A DNA stretch of 64,000 nt from Thysanoteuthis rhombus (lineage: Eukaryota > Mollusca > Cephalopoda > Oegopsida > Thysanoteuthidae). The position numbers and the translations under genes are program-made. Under the pieces are notes generated by a model. That model was not told the origin of the DNA, ran no database searches, and worked only from the letters and a program-made list of their open reading frames with translations. The stretch's first letter is position 1; the number at the start of each line of letters is the position of its first letter. The DNA lies in NCBI GenBank assembly GCA_963457665.1, contig OY735206.1, forward strand, positions 61,739,205 through 61,803,204, given 5' to 3'. Positions 46,000-59,326 of the stretch are shown in pieces.

Positions 46000-48900
46000 T
46001 ATCAACTTCCTCTAGTACAACACAAAAAAACTTCTTTTTTATTTCATTCCAATTCTTGAGTCTTATTATGTTCGTGTCAAGTAATAAAACGCCATATTTT
46101 GAAATAACTACAACGAAAAATGAGTTGTTTCGTTGTCCTACCTGCATAGAAATGGGCAACAGAAAAGAGGGGACATTTTTCCTTGGCTCACCGTTACACA
46201 TAAATAAATACCATAGTGAATGGAAGAGTAAGTAATGTTTTGTTTTTGTTTTCAATATTATTGCTCGATTTCTGGCTGTTTTGAACGTTTATATATTTAT
46301 TCATTTATTGGTCCATGCGTCTTAATGAGATCATCTACCGTCATAGACATGCAAGTATATCATTATATAGCCATTTTAACGCTTTTTCCAATGAAATAGT
46401 TGTTTTCTTTTCCGTGTAGAAAAACAACACATGATGAACACTGATATCAGCATCAACAATTGTGGCATGTCAAACTGATGAATGTATTTGTGATTTATTG
46501 ATTAATTTTCACTTTTGGAACTTGGCTGTATTGAGAATTAAATGTTTCTAGCAAAATGCATGATGTTTACAGTTAATTCCATTTGACCTCGTTTATTACA
46601 AAAAAAAAAAATCCTTACTCATTTTGAATCACTACAATGAATGAAGCAATAAGTATATTTATTCAAAAAATTACTTGAAGTTGCCGGCTGATTTTAACTA
46701 AAAACTATTTGGTGGTTACTGTTAAAAACTAAAACATAATTAACATCAATTTCACTAATTATTGATTATTTATTTATGCAAAATACATTTGATAAGTTAC
46801 TTTTTTGTTTCAGATCATTGAATTGAAATACCTTGCCTTACAAATTGTTTTTTTAATATTTCGATTTATTAAAAATTCAAAAGATTTTTTTATCTTCGTT
46901 TGAGAATTAATTGTAAAATGTTGATTCCTGTTTCTGAATAGACTCTATAATCCTGTGGAAAAAATGATGGCATGTTCTACTGTTCATGGTGAGTGATTCA
47001 TTCATTCGCTGATATCATTGTCGATGAGGTTTTAGGGAGGAAATTATGGTTAAAGCAATATACGCGTAGAATTTTCTTTAAATCAGAAAGATTGTAGTGA
47101 TGGCTTCTTTCAACCGACTCACCAAAAATATGATTGAATTAATGATTTTCGAAGGATCCAAAAGCCTTCTTTGTTTTTATGCTGGTGGTGGGCAAATATT
47201 CAGAAAATAGTGATGCTCTTCATGTGATTTTTAGCAATCAATTATTTCTACATTTACAATTGTGACAATATAATTCTTTCTTCAATTTGATGATCTTTCG
47301 TTATATGTTAGCAAGAAGGGAAGCTACTAATAATTACAGGTGGATGGAAAGTATACTATTGGCGAATGGTGACTTCGTATTGTTCAAAGAGAGGTGGGGG
47401 GGAGTACGTGAGAGAATGAGAATTTTCTGATTGGAAATGCTTTATCATACTATCAGTGGGTACTTAGGCATCATACATAGAAAGGGGAATAGACAGTAAG
47501 AGGAGGAATGACTTTGTTTATTTTCTCTTAAGCGGTTGGTATGTATGTGCATTTAACTTTTTTTTTTGTAGAAAAGAGCCTAAAAGTTACAAACATCACT
47601 TTTTAAAAACAAATTGAATTATACACTATCTGATTTCTATATATCCTACCTATTGGTGCAATACAATTAAAATGCTCTCACTTGGAGAATAAAGCAATTT
47701 CCAGTTTCAAAGTAATTGATTCAATTATAGGTTGACAAAAAAAAATGTATGTCCAAGGGAGATAACTCTAGGTCTATCAATTTACTAATTTTAAGAAAAT
47801 AAGAGGAATAAGCTGATATGAGTAAGACATGACTTGACATTGGGTTTAAAGGCCGTCAAAGCAGACATTCATGGTAAATTTGTTAATCAGCTTTCATTCA
47901 CCTACAAAACCTGTTCGTAAGTGACTTTGTTCCTGCGATCTCATCGCAATAGCTATATTTGTTTTCTAGCTATTAGACGCAATAGAATAAATCACTGTCA
48001 ATATGAAGTTTTTCTTGATCAATTTTATTGTTCGGCAGTAGTCTTCATTTTTTCCTCATTTATTAATTGATATAAGGAATGAATACTCTGTTAATTTATT
48101 AACATGTGACTTTCAAATTTTAAAGATAATTTACTAAAATGTGAATAACAAAATATGAAGGTGAATCAATAAATATGTAGCCTACCTGGTAGATATTGAC
48201 TGAAATATTCACAACATGATGTTCGATCTATGTGATTAATTTTACCACTGAATGAAGTGCATTAACAAGAAAGTTTATGTTGAAAAATGAATATTTCTTG
48301 CGTAAAATATATTATTATTGATGCACCAACGTGCAGTGAAGAATATAACATTTTAAAGCCTCCAACTACTATCAGTTGCAGACATCAGGGAATATTCTTT
48401 TGCTTCTTAGAATAATAAAGAAATGACTCATTAGAAACAAGTATCAAAGTTTTTCTTACAGCGGAAGCCCTTGAAATAAGCTAGGAACAATTCAATTTTT
48501 GATAGTTTATATACTGCTTGTTTTTTTTTTTATCATTTTTTGTTTTTTTTTTTTCTTATGATAGTGACTGGTCCGGGATATTTACGTAGAATTAACTAGA
48601 ACTGTCCAAATGACCAAAGTACAAAAATTAGAGAATTAGAAAACTTTCATTTCTAAAATCTATACGTGAAAAGGCAGACATTCCGTCCGAAGTGACTCAC
48701 TGCTGAATTAATTATCATGAATATTCAAGTATTCATTGTGACACAGAAGATTGAAGGGGCCTGCATGTTGTTCTTTTTTTTTTTAATCCATAGATTTCCC
48801 AGATTCCTTTTTACTTCCTTCAATAATACACTGGCCCTATTTCCGCAATTCATTTCACTTCTCATCGATTCGTTTATGATTCAATTGGACAGAAATAATT

Positions 48901-49150
48901 TGGTCATAAACAAAGTCCAAGAAAAAAACTTCCAAGTACTTGCTACAATTTTATGTTGCTTTCCTCTACGTACGATAGTTGAGACAATAAGCAAAGAGGA
49001 AAAAGACGGAAAAAAAGAAAATATTTTTTCACGAGGAATATTAAATAACGAATACATCATATTAGCATTAGAAGTAAGTTGTAACTTCCCTTTCAACCTT
49101 GAAACTAAATAAAAGAAAACAATTCTAATTGTACCTTATTAATTTTACAA
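46000..49150. other. Non-coding AT-rich DNA
   Basis: Several short frames, none with recognisable domains. Contains one AAGGGAGATAACT motif (47755). Confidence 0.5.
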
Positions 49151-49154
49151 ACTT

Positions 49155-49350
49155 AGCCGTCAAAAATGATGGAATTGTTTTCTTATGGGCTGATCTACTA
49201 AGGATCAGAGAGTACCGTTGTATTTGTGCGCTTTGCCTCGGATCAAAGTGTTGCTCCCTGGCATTTCTACCTGGGATCAGAGTTCATACGCTCATTGAAA
49301 AGTTTTACACACTAAAATATGGATATACACATTGTGTTTTAGTTTTGTGG
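49155..49350. repeat. SINE-like dispersed repeat, copy 2
   Basis: TGTGCGCTTTGCCTCGGATC, CATTGAAAAGTTTTACACAC and TATGGATATACACATTG align in order with 9890-10010. Confidence 0.6.
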
Positions 49351-49359
49351 ATCATCCTC

Positions 49360-51390
49360 CCCCACTACTTCCTGCTTTCGTTGGATTTTTCAAAGAATAA
49401 TATTTATTTAAATTCTTGTAAAAAAAAAAAATATTTAGGGAAATCTGGAAACTTTCTACTAGGCAGTCGTTTTTTCCAACAATCCCAACACAGCTGATTG
49501 TGACGCTTTTAGGATCATCCAACATCGAAATATCTTTTTCTTGTGAGCTCATCTTTTTTCTTCATTTGCATCTTGTCCCTATTTTTTCCATATCGCACGA
49601 AAATCTAAGTTCAAATTTCAAGAGAAAAAACTTGTTTCACTGATTGATTACTGTTTAATTGATCAATTTTTTTTCAAAAATCGATTTCGGCACTCCCTGA
49701 ATTTATCAAAAATAACCTCACACATTTTTACGGGAATAATGACCAGAAATCTGATTTGCCTTATCCATTTTTTTGGTAAAATTTAACCGTCCTTCATCTT
49801 GCATTTGATCTAGCCAACACTGCTTCACTTCAATGTTCATCAAAAGTACAATGCTTGCGCCTTTTCAGCTATAATATTGCACTAATAGCAACAAAAATCT
49901 TGCTAGAAATTGCTATTAACTGCATTGTGTGAAAAGTCGGTCAGTCAGGGATAGCTTATAATCAACCTGCGTTATCATTTACCCAACTATGTTCTTTTAG
50001 TGTCAATCTTCTCTCTCATTCTCTTCCTTCTCTTCTTTTCTCCTTTCTCCCCAATTTTCCTCTCTTTTTTCCCATCTATTTTTTCTCCTTTTGTTTGTCC
50101 TTGGTGAACTCTCATATATGAGTAATCGTTGGCCAGTACAATTCAGGCATAGATTAGGACATGTAAACTAAGTTAAGAACATTTATTTAGGAAGTTTAGA
50201 AGTAAAATTTGGTAATATTATTCAATAATACTCACACTCTCTTACTTACAACCACAAAACCGACAAAGCAAAGCAGCTCCTCCTTTTCATAAACCTAAAC
50301 TCTAAAAAATGTCCAGTTTACACTGTTGGTGTCAGCAAATTCTAAATACTAGATGCGAGAAATCTATGCACTTACTATTATTTTATTAGAGCAATACTTC
50401 TAACTTTCGGATCAAAACTGTACGTTTCTTTGTTAGTTTCATTATGGTCAATTGCAATGTTGATGATATTGTCTAAGTACTGTCCAAGTCGGAGGCTGGA
50501 AATGATTCGGGTCTTCCATCCTAACAACAAGAACTATCTTCACTTAATTTAGGGAAGTGAACTCCTCACCGTTCGCTCTTCCCCTCATGCAAAACGAAAC
50601 CGATGTATATAATTATCATTTCCCTGCTGTGATTTGAAATAACGAACAAGTGATCAACTGAGCCAAACTGACCAGTCTACGAAATCTACGAAAAGTTATT
50701 TTACAAATGCACAAAGGCTTATTTCATCTTAATCAACAAATACATTTATACTTCTATATATTTTTTAATCATAAATACAAAAATTGCTGTAATCCTCTTC
50801 AGTTGGAATATAGGTAGGATTGGAGTTAGACAATGCAGTAGATATGCTGTTTCTATTTAAATTTGGTCACATGTTAAATTTGTAAGCGGAGGCTTGTCTG
50901 GCACAAGATAATAATTTGGAGAGCACCCAGTAAGAACCAAACTCACTAGCGTTGACTTTATATGACTGGTAACATTGCTCTGCTTCAGGTTGTAGACTTG
51001 CCAACATTGAGTCGGTCACAACTGATTTGCATACATTGCTATGTAATCGTTGTTATGCTTTTGGTTTTATATTAGTCTGTGAATGGATGAGACTATATGA
51101 AAATGTTAGATTTTTTTTCTTCGGTATTTTTAAGAAGAATTGTAAACATGCACTAATGGTACAATTTAAGTAGCGTGGTCCCTAAAAAGAAGTGCAGTCA
51201 TTCCTGAGCTAGTTGTAACAGTGACCGTTGTTGACCAAGTCTAAAACCAGTTGACCTAACTTAGTGACTCGATACATATATGTTCTAAAACTAAATTGTC
51301 TTGTATTGTACTAAATCTAATTTTTCCAACGATTTTGTACAAAAATAGAAATTGCAGAATCGTTTTCTTAAATAGCCAAAATATTATTGT
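49360..51390. other. Non-coding AT-rich DNA
   Basis: No supported gene or clear repeat. Confidence 0.5.
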
Positions 51391-51403
51391 TTTTAAAGTT
51401 TCA

Positions 51404-51475
51404 TACATCATCATCATTATAATGATGATGTATAAAAATTTTAAAAACATCATTATAATGATGATGATGAAGAAA
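51404..51475. repeat. ATC/GAT palindromic microsatellite
   Basis: ACATCATCATCATTATAATG is followed by ATGATGT, then a second CATTATAATGATGATGATGA. The two halves are mutually complementary. Confidence 0.85.
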
Positions 51476-51796
51476 TTGTAAATCGCTGAATCAATAAAAT
51501 CATTTTTTTTTTTAACTTAGTGAAATTATTCTTCTTAATTCTGATATTTTTTATATTTTTAAAGCACTGTTTTTACATAAAAATGATGTTTTCCATGACA
51601 GAAATATTAGAATATCCTTGAAAATGTCATTTTGATGTTTACAAATAGATTTTGATAATATAACATTTTATCCATGTTAGAGGCATTTTTCCCGGGTGTT
51701 GAGTGAAATGTTTTGCGAAGAGGCAATAAAAGATCTCAGTTATAAACTTGATTTCTAACTCATTAACAACTCACTTATCAGTTTTAAGAGTTCATT

Positions 51797-53690
51797 CTGC
51801 AATTTCCAATATTTTCACTCTAAATCTTTGACAAATTCTGATTTAGTACTTATCATTACAATAGTTTGCGTACACTTTTTGTTTTTATTCATTAAATTTC
51901 AGCAGGGACCGATCTTTTTAAAATGTGAACATTTTTTTCATTGGATGTGATTTCATAAATTAAAACATTGGGGATTGATTTGAAAAAAAATTCCATGAGT
52001 TTTACTTGCAAAATAACCTTTCCATCAAAAGTTTCATTAATGAATGAAAAAAATAACCAAAATTGTATTGTAATCGGTTCATTAGTTAATTTTCTGAATA
52101 AAAATGAAAACATTTGATTTTTGTAATTTGTTCTGTGATAAATTCACCGTTTTTACTTGTTTTTTGTGTATGAGGCTAGACTCGAGAAAATGACTCGAAT
52201 ATGGATAAGATATTATTTTATCAAGAAGAAAGATTGGGGAAAAAACAGCTCATATTTCTTGGAAAAAATATATAGAATAGGAGATTTACAGAAAATTAAC
52301 AACGTGAAAAGCTGTCCATTTGTGAGCATTAGAACGATGTATTCGAAGATTTTCTAACGTTTCTGTCATGAAAAATATCATTTTTATAAAATTACAGTCG
52401 TGCTTTAATGATTAAAAAATATCAGAATTATGAAAAATTATTTCACTTGTTTTTTTGTTTTGTTTTTGTTTTTCAATTGATTTTATGATCCTGTGTGAGT
52501 CTGAACAACTCTATAAGAATTAAATAATGATAATAATATCCTGGGGGATATAATTAATTCTGCAATTTCAAATATTTTTACGCGAAATCGTTGACAAGAT
52601 AAGATTTAGTGCTTATAATAATAGTTGAGATGATCTGTGTCTAGTCAAACTGCAGATAAACCGTAGGAGGGTGCGCACTTCAGTTTGGGGCCACTATACT
52701 CAATGTTTATCGAATTAAAACAGTTTCTATTAGTTTCTTTTATTAGTATAAACTGTTTTAGTCACGGTTTTCGTAATTGATCTATATTTATTTCGTTTTC
52801 TTTAGTAAACATTTTTATCTTCACTCTTCTTTACTTTAAGCCTTTTGTTTTTATCTATTGAACGTTTTACTATCAAGTTCCTCCCCCAGTGACAATTGGA
52901 TAAATTTGTATACTATTGAAGTCTAATATTTCTGTACTTTATTTGACTGTTGTAGTGTATTTTCTTCTCACTTAACAATGTTATTGTAACTTGATATTGT
53001 TATATCAATGATTTACTTATAATCAGGAATGCTGCGATTTCAGTAAAAAAAATAATCTTGGAGCTTTAGTTATTATTCTTAACAGTCTTATATATATAGT
53101 CTAATATATAATCTAATATATATTCTTATTTTAGTTTCTCTTATTAAAAAAAAACTCTTAAATTATACGTAGTGTTTGTGAGAATAACAATTGTATGTGA
53201 AATTTGAACATAGGTGAAATATTATTTTATCGTCAAAATCTCTGCTATTATCAAGAAGACAGTTTTGGAAAGAAACATTATATTTCTATGATAAAAAAAT
53301 CTATAGGATAGGAGATTTATAAAAAAAATTAACGTGAAAAGCTGTCCATTTGTAAGCATTAAACGATATATTCGGATATTTTCTAACAATTCTGTTATGA
53401 AAAATATTTTTTATAAAACAGTAGTGCTTTAAAGATTAAAAAATATCAGAATTATCTAAAAAAAAAGATAATTTTACTTGGTATTTTTTTAATTTGATCT
53501 TATCGATTCTTCCATTTCCATTGTCTTAAAAATGAAATACTGTATATTAAGAAATAATATTCTGGGTATTTTTTTTAAAATTTAATAGTTCTGCAATTTC
53601 CAATATTTTTTATACAAAATCGTTGACAAAATTAAATTAAGCTCTTATTGTAATAATTGTGACTATCTGTGTTGACATAAACTGCACATG
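51797..53690. repeat. Degenerate ~1.03-kb tandem duplication with a third partial copy
   Basis: Landmarks recur in order: CTGCAATTTC.AATATTTT at 51797, 52561 and 53591; GTGAAAAGCTGTCCATTTG at 52303 and 53334; ATTAAAAAATATCAGAATTA at 52411 and 53434. The 52.15-52.66 and 53.19-53.69 kb blocks align along their length with small indels. Confidence 0.8.
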
Positions 53691-53874
53691 AAACGTTGGT
53701 GATAATCCAGGTGATTGGTCCAGAACTTGGTCTGTATTGCTCACTTAGTGGTAAAAGCATAAAACTTGGCATAGTGATACTAAAGGGTGTACTGAACGAT
53801 TTCTGATACGGGGACATTCTGAAACGGACTTTCCTTGCTAGGCAATATTTCCAACCTAGCAAGCCGATATCTCC

Positions 53875-54515
53875 CAATGAAACAGTAGCTCCTGGATCTA
53901 CCCAAAAATTTGATCACCTTTTTTTTTCTCTAGTGGCCCACTGTTCCACAAACTTTCATTGAAATTCATCGAGTACTTTCGGAGATACTGTGTGGAAAGA
54001 AATGAGCGAATACAAAAATGTACAAAAAACGGGGTTTAGATGTCTATATTCGCCCCTGTCTCTCTGTTCCACATCACAGACAATTTTCAATGAAACTTTG
54101 TAGAAGGGTGAGGCATATCATAAGGAAGAAGTTACTAAATTTTCGGATGGATCCAGGAATTTGCTTCTGATTGATAGATATTTTTCCGTTTTGATATTTT
54201 GTATATTTCTGTATTCACTCCTGTTAGTCAACACAATATCTCCAAAAATTCTGAATTAATTCCAATAGATTCTTATGAAGTGTAAGGCATATTGTTAGGA
54301 ATAACTTATAAAATTTTTGCGTGGGTCCAGGATTTTGTTTTTGATTGAAAGATATTTGTTCGTTTTTTTTTTTTGGGGGGGGGGTCATACATTTCTCTAT
54401 CTTCTCCTGTCTGTCCATACGATATCTCTGATATTTCCTAATGAATGAAATTTCATGAAAGGGTAAGGCCCGTAGTAAGGGAGATGTGATGAAATTTTGG
54501 AGTAGATCCAGGAAT
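53875..54515. repeat. ~178-bp tandem repeat array
   Basis: Three to four degenerate units, marked by GATGGATCCAGGAATTTG (54148), GTGGGTCCAGGATTTTG (54321) and GTAGATCCAGGAATTTC (54502). Each is preceded by a GATATCTCC/AATATCTCC box and GGT(G/A)AGGC. The shared layout with 6860-7085 shows one dispersed family. Confidence 0.75.
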
Positions 54516-55000
54516 TTCTTTTTAAAAGAGATATTTAAACTTCATTCTTTTCGATGTTTTTCCTTCATACGTTTCTATATTTGCCATTAAAAAATAGTTT
54601 ACGCCATCCATCTTCTGAATTTCAAGCGGAAAAAGTAGCAATTGCCTATAGCCATAACATGTGACAGAAGACTGGAGGGGACTTACATGACAAGAAATTG
54701 ATATATGAACGACCACATCAATAAATATTTCTCTAGAAATGTAAAGGGCGGTATCTTTAGATCGAGAATATAGGACCCTTTTTTTTCTTTTCTTCTTCTT
54801 TTTTTTTTAAAGAAATCTGGCTATTTTGATTTATTCGACGTGGCGGGTTCAAAATAACTGTTCTAAGTGCGCATTTGTAAAGATTGCCGAAGAAATATTA
54901 GCAGAAATTTCAGAGACAAACATATTTTCTCTTGACTCTGACTTTTCTCTATAGTATGGCTCTTTAAGTACCGGAGTTGTTTTTTTAAAAAGAAATAAAT

Positions 55001-55359
55001 TTTATTGCTACCGATAATGTTCAATTTCATGGAGGCCAATTCAAACAGCTTAACGGTCGGCTATAAAATGGCTGCCCCTTTTGCGAATTGTTAAGTTCCA
55101 GGCCACACCATCGCCCAATCGATGTTGAAAACAGCGCACAAATGTTGTGCACCGATTTTAAAATTAAGTGAATGAGTGTGTAGATTGCACTATAATTCAT
55201 GCATCAACTTTTTATTTTACTTTTATGGATGTCTTTCAACATCGAGTGAGCGAGTGTGTGGTGTGGAAATTTACAATTGGGATAGCCATTTTATTGCCTA
55301 CCGAAATAATTGTTTTAATTAACCACCACCACAACATTAAACATTACTGATTTATCAAT
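55001..55359. mobile_element. Large foldback (inverted-repeat) element
   Basis: Two imperfect arms of about 140 bp, in inverse orientation, surround a spacer of about 70 bp. Left arm landmarks GATAATGTTCAATTTCATGG, TATAAAATGGCTGCCCC and CCCAATCGATGTTGAAA pair with the right arm TTTCAACATCGAGTGAG, GGGATAGCCATTTTATTGC and CAACATTAAACATTACTG. No coding capacity; a foldback or MITE-type DNA element. Confidence 0.75.
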
Positions 55360-55500
55360 ACTGCATGCAAGAGACTGCTTGGTGGCTGAGGTAGTTATAT
55401 ATTTCCCAGCGGAACACTGCATTTACGAAGTACAACCCTGACTTGATTCACCCCGCTTGAGGTATTAAATCTGGTAAAAAGAATGCAATGCATATAACTA

Positions 55501-55672
55501 GCGTTGCCAACTCAAAAATTATGTTTGCGGTAGTTATACTGCCAAAAGGCGCTGGATTAAAAAAAAATAGCCATTAAACGCCAAAAGTGGCTAAAATGTT
55601 TAAACACGCCCACGCTACTTTAGTAGCCTTTGTCACTGGCAGAACAAGAAACGTGCTAAATTGGCAACACTG
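55501..55672. mobile_element. MITE with GTTGCCAA termini
   Basis: Begins GCGTTGCCAACTC and ends TTGGCAACACTG, which are inverse complements over 9-10 bp. 172 bp, no coding capacity. The same end motif stands alone at 32231-32242. Superfamily not certain; target duplication not clear. Confidence 0.55.
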
Positions 55673-56159
55673 TAACGTAAATCTCGATGCTGAATATATA
55701 TCTTATCTCACCTCTTGTTAATGGTTGAGTCGGGCGAGTCGATTTAAAGTTGGCTTATGGATGCACAAGTCACTTGATGAAACAGATGCTTACTATCTGC
55801 TAAGGATATTGACTAGTCACAATGTAAACAAGGAATACACTGGAGATGTTGGAACTACGTATTACTGAGTTGTGTATGTGTATAAGTAAACTACCCTGAC
55901 ACACACGGGTCTATGGGTATGTACGCAGTATATATACTTTCGTTTTTAAATTCTTGTCCTTGTTCAACTTGTTGAGAATAATTTTTCCCGTTTTGTTTTG
56001 TTGACCATTTTTTTTTTCAGTGTCGATTTTTCCGCCGGTCGACAAGCTGAGCTTGGAAACAACTTCAGTTTCTTTTTCTAATTGTATTGTTTTGTTCAAA
56101 ACAAATGCCTTGGGCGAGATATTTTGTGTTAAATAGACTTTGATACTCACTTTAATTTT

Positions 56160-57840
56160 CCTTCTTTTTTTTTTTTTTTAAGCAAATAGATAGTAACGCT
56201 ATAACTGATAAGGAAATGTATTTATTGCTACAATTACTAAGTTACGCCGGAATATGGACTAATAATGGAGTATTGTCTATAATTTGTATCGCCTCAGTAT
56301 TGTTAATTCAGTGTTATGATGATTTCATTTTATTATGAGATTTTCTTCCCCTAGTAACTTAGCACCGATTTTTTTTTCTTTTTCAACAGCCTAAACCATT
56401 ATTGTATAGAATGTCTGTACTACTTTTTACTGCCAAGACTTGTCCGTCTGAACTGTTATCTTTCTCCAAAGCCAAAATGTTTCGTTTTTTATCAAGTCTT
56501 TTACTATTTCTGTCTTCTCAATCGTTACAAAACTAAAAAAAATGCTGAGATAGGGTGAGGGGAAATATCCCTTAAAGTTTAAAATTGTAAAACTTAATAG
56601 CATTATGTTCTACGAATTGTTTCTGTGAGTCACCGCTGCAATTTCTCTCGTTCTTTACTTATTTACGTTTTTTTTTCTTTGGTAGATGAGATTAGGATAT
56701 ACACATACTTACCCCGGATAAGTACTACCTCAAGTAAATAGTAATAAGACCAAGTCAACCAGCTGATATAATGCAGACGACAGACAGTAAAAAGCTGTTT
56801 AAAAAAAAATCCATGGTTTTATTTTTAACAACAAGCTTATAAACGTTATTTACGACCATACTGCTAATATTGTTCTGACGAGTTCATTCTGGGTAAGAAA
56901 TGAAATAATAGGGTTAAGTTGTTTGTTGTTCTCTCTAAACATCAAACAAGTTTTTGAAACTAGTCTCCAACTCTTCAGTCGATCTAATCCAAACAAACAG
57001 AACGGCTGAATTTAGTTATAGTTTTTCTTTCTTTTCTTGTTGAATATTCAAGCCCGGTATATTACTTGAGTCTATTTATTTCATATGTTCCTTGTTTCTA
57101 CTTTCTCCTGCACCTCCTTATTTCCGGATGTCTGCAGTCTCGAGTAGGGCGATGATGAGTCAATTCAAACCATCATCATTGTCCATTATTACATCATCAC
57201 CATTTTATTCGTGTTGCAACTGATTAGTTGAAACTTTGGTGAAATATTTTCATCTATGCAGCTTGTTGCCTCATTTTTAAGGTTAGTTTTAGATTAGAGA
57301 GAAGGAAAAGGCTTCAAACCATTTACCAAAATGAAACTAAAAAGTCAACAAACTATTTAGCTGATGAATTAAGTTACGAAGGAAAATACTCATTCGTTGA
57401 TTTCTCTGCCTTCTGGTTCTTCTCATCAAAATATCTACCCTAGACTTGGAATTGATATGAATTCGATTGTCACACACAGACACACGCATTCTTTTCTAGT
57501 AGATTCAAAGTAATTTAATTTGAATAAAAGTTACATTGAAATGATTATCATTACATGTGGATGGATACGATACCTAGTTACACAGTTGAGTGAATTACTT
57601 TATTGTTGTGAATAGTCACTCGATTATTCTGGTCTGACCTCAGATGGTGCTTCCAAAAAAGTTGTTAATTTGACATTCTTTTCCTACTTGGCTATTCTAA
57701 TTTTGTGGTTCGAGTTGGTCAAGGCATTCAGCCAATTTAATTTTTGAGTGAATATTTTCGCCCTTTTTCCATTACCCTGCTTGTAATTTCGTGAAAGTTC
57801 AATTTTATAAGTTAAGACTTGTCGGTACAAAGTCTAAAGG
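56160..57840. other. Non-coding AT-rich DNA
   Basis: No supported gene or clear repeat. Confidence 0.5.
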
Positions 57841-57860
57841 CATTAGACACAAAGGCAGCT

Positions 57861-57917
57861 GTGTAGTACGGATTACTGCAAGTTACAATCGCGTTTTTGG
57901 GCGAAAGGCATCAGTCA
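57861..57917. repeat. Copy of the 59.8-60.2 kb inverted-repeat family
   Basis: GTGTAGTACGGATTACTGCA then AGTTACAATCGCG ... AAAGGCATCAG aligns with the reverse complement of 60176-60240. Confidence 0.55.
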
Positions 57918-58054
57918 GAAAAAAAGGATAGCAACAGTTACGAATGTTTTTACTGAATTTCTACTATTCAAGTTATCAAAGTATTTTATTTATTGATTTT
58001 TTTTTTTGTTTATTTCTTGCACTGGATTCACACGAAATTTTAAATTAAAAGGTA

Positions 58055-58375
58055 TGATTTTTATGTTATTGATAAGATTTATTTTGTAAATTTGAAGGAT
58101 TAAATGGTTTTGATTTCATTTTCAAAACAAAACATCTTATGAATTTGTTGTTTAATCTTATTTCCTTATGTATGCAATGGTGAAGTGAACTCGTTTATCT
58201 TATTAAGTAATTATAAACTTTATAATCACTTAATAAAGTAAATGAGTTCACTTTATTGGGTCTTTCATAAGTGCTAAAAAAGTTCGTTTTTGTAGCATCA
58301 AACATTATGTAAAGATGTAATCAAAACCTTTTTATTCCTTCAAATTTACAAAATAAGTTCTATTATCAAGAATTT
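58055..58375. mobile_element. Foldback element with long arms
   Basis: The inner arms GAACTCGTTTATCTTATTAA (58187) and its inverse complement near 58250 form a stem of about 31 bp with almost no loop. The outer arms TTATTTTGTAAATTTGAAGG (58080) and CCTTCAAATTTACAAAATAA (58337) pair perfectly for 20 bp and continue with GGTTTTGATT. The middle is less well paired. No coding capacity. Confidence 0.8.
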
Positions 58376-59087
58376 CTGATACGGTCATCATACGATGGAG
58401 CAAATAGCTTACAGTGCCTCCTGTTAGTCTTGACATTTTTTCCAGTACGGGAGGGGGGTAAGTCATCAAGCTTCAAATCAATAAGGCGTATTATTGAATA
58501 CATTCGACACAGCATTAATCATACACTTTGATTGCAGGAGAATAAAGCACTCTAATAAAAATAATGAAGACCAACAATAAAGTGGGTTACGTACGATAGC
58601 AAAACCATACAAAACTTGCTTCTTGAAAAAGGTGTGTGATGAGATCACTTGAGTTTGGCATCATTCCAGAGGATTGAAAGTTGTCTTTTTCATTTACCGA
58701 TAATGAGTATTGGCTGCCTAGCTTGTCAATAGTAATAATCGTTATACCGAACCCCACACTCTATCAACATTGATACCATTGTCAACTACGATTGTGACAT
58801 TTTTTTCTGGGACTGAAAACGATAAAATCATTATAAGAACAGAAAAAAAACTACTAGTTAGGCGAGTGGGCGCATTAATTCTTCCTTTGGCTTCGTCTAA
58901 TACTAAAATAGAAATTAGACGTTTGTCAACCAAGAAGTATTAAAAGGTTCAAAATAATTTACTAAGCAGTTTCTTAAATTGGTGAATGATTCACCCAAGG
59001 GTTAATCAAATTGTATTTGGGTGCGAAAGAATGGTGAATGACTTGATTTACTCAGATATTTATATACTCATTCTTGAAAAAATAATT

Positions 59088-59326
59088 GTTGTGGTTATCA
59101 TCATCAGTCTTTTACTGTCCGTCGTTAGACATAGACCTTCCCTAGGATTCGCCACACCTCACTGTCGTGGAGCCAGTATTTTCTGAATTTGTCTAGTTCG
59201 TCTCTCCATCTTGTATTCTGCCGGCCTCGGTTGCGCATGTGATCTCTGGGGATCCATGTTGTGAATCGTGATGCCCATCGGTTGTTTGCCTTTCTTGCAA
59301 CATAACCAGTCCAATGCCTATTAAGT
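59088..59326 (-). mobile_element. LINE 3' end (RTE/jockey-like), 5'-truncated copy
   Basis: Minus-strand reading contains TWIPRDHMRN and RWRDELDKFRKYW, ending VWRILGKVYV-stop, then AAAAGACTGATGATGAT. The end is nearly the same as that of the plus-strand copy at 61976-62512. Only the extreme C terminus and tail survive. Confidence 0.8.

Noticed and set aside
48717-49112. 131-codon open frame
   Set aside because: AT-rich, no recognisable domain, no splice context. A shorter frame exists on the opposite strand of the same stretch.
53875-54515. CRISPR-like array
   Set aside because: Units are long, degenerate and without conserved repeat/unique spacer structure, and the DNA is clearly nuclear eukaryotic.
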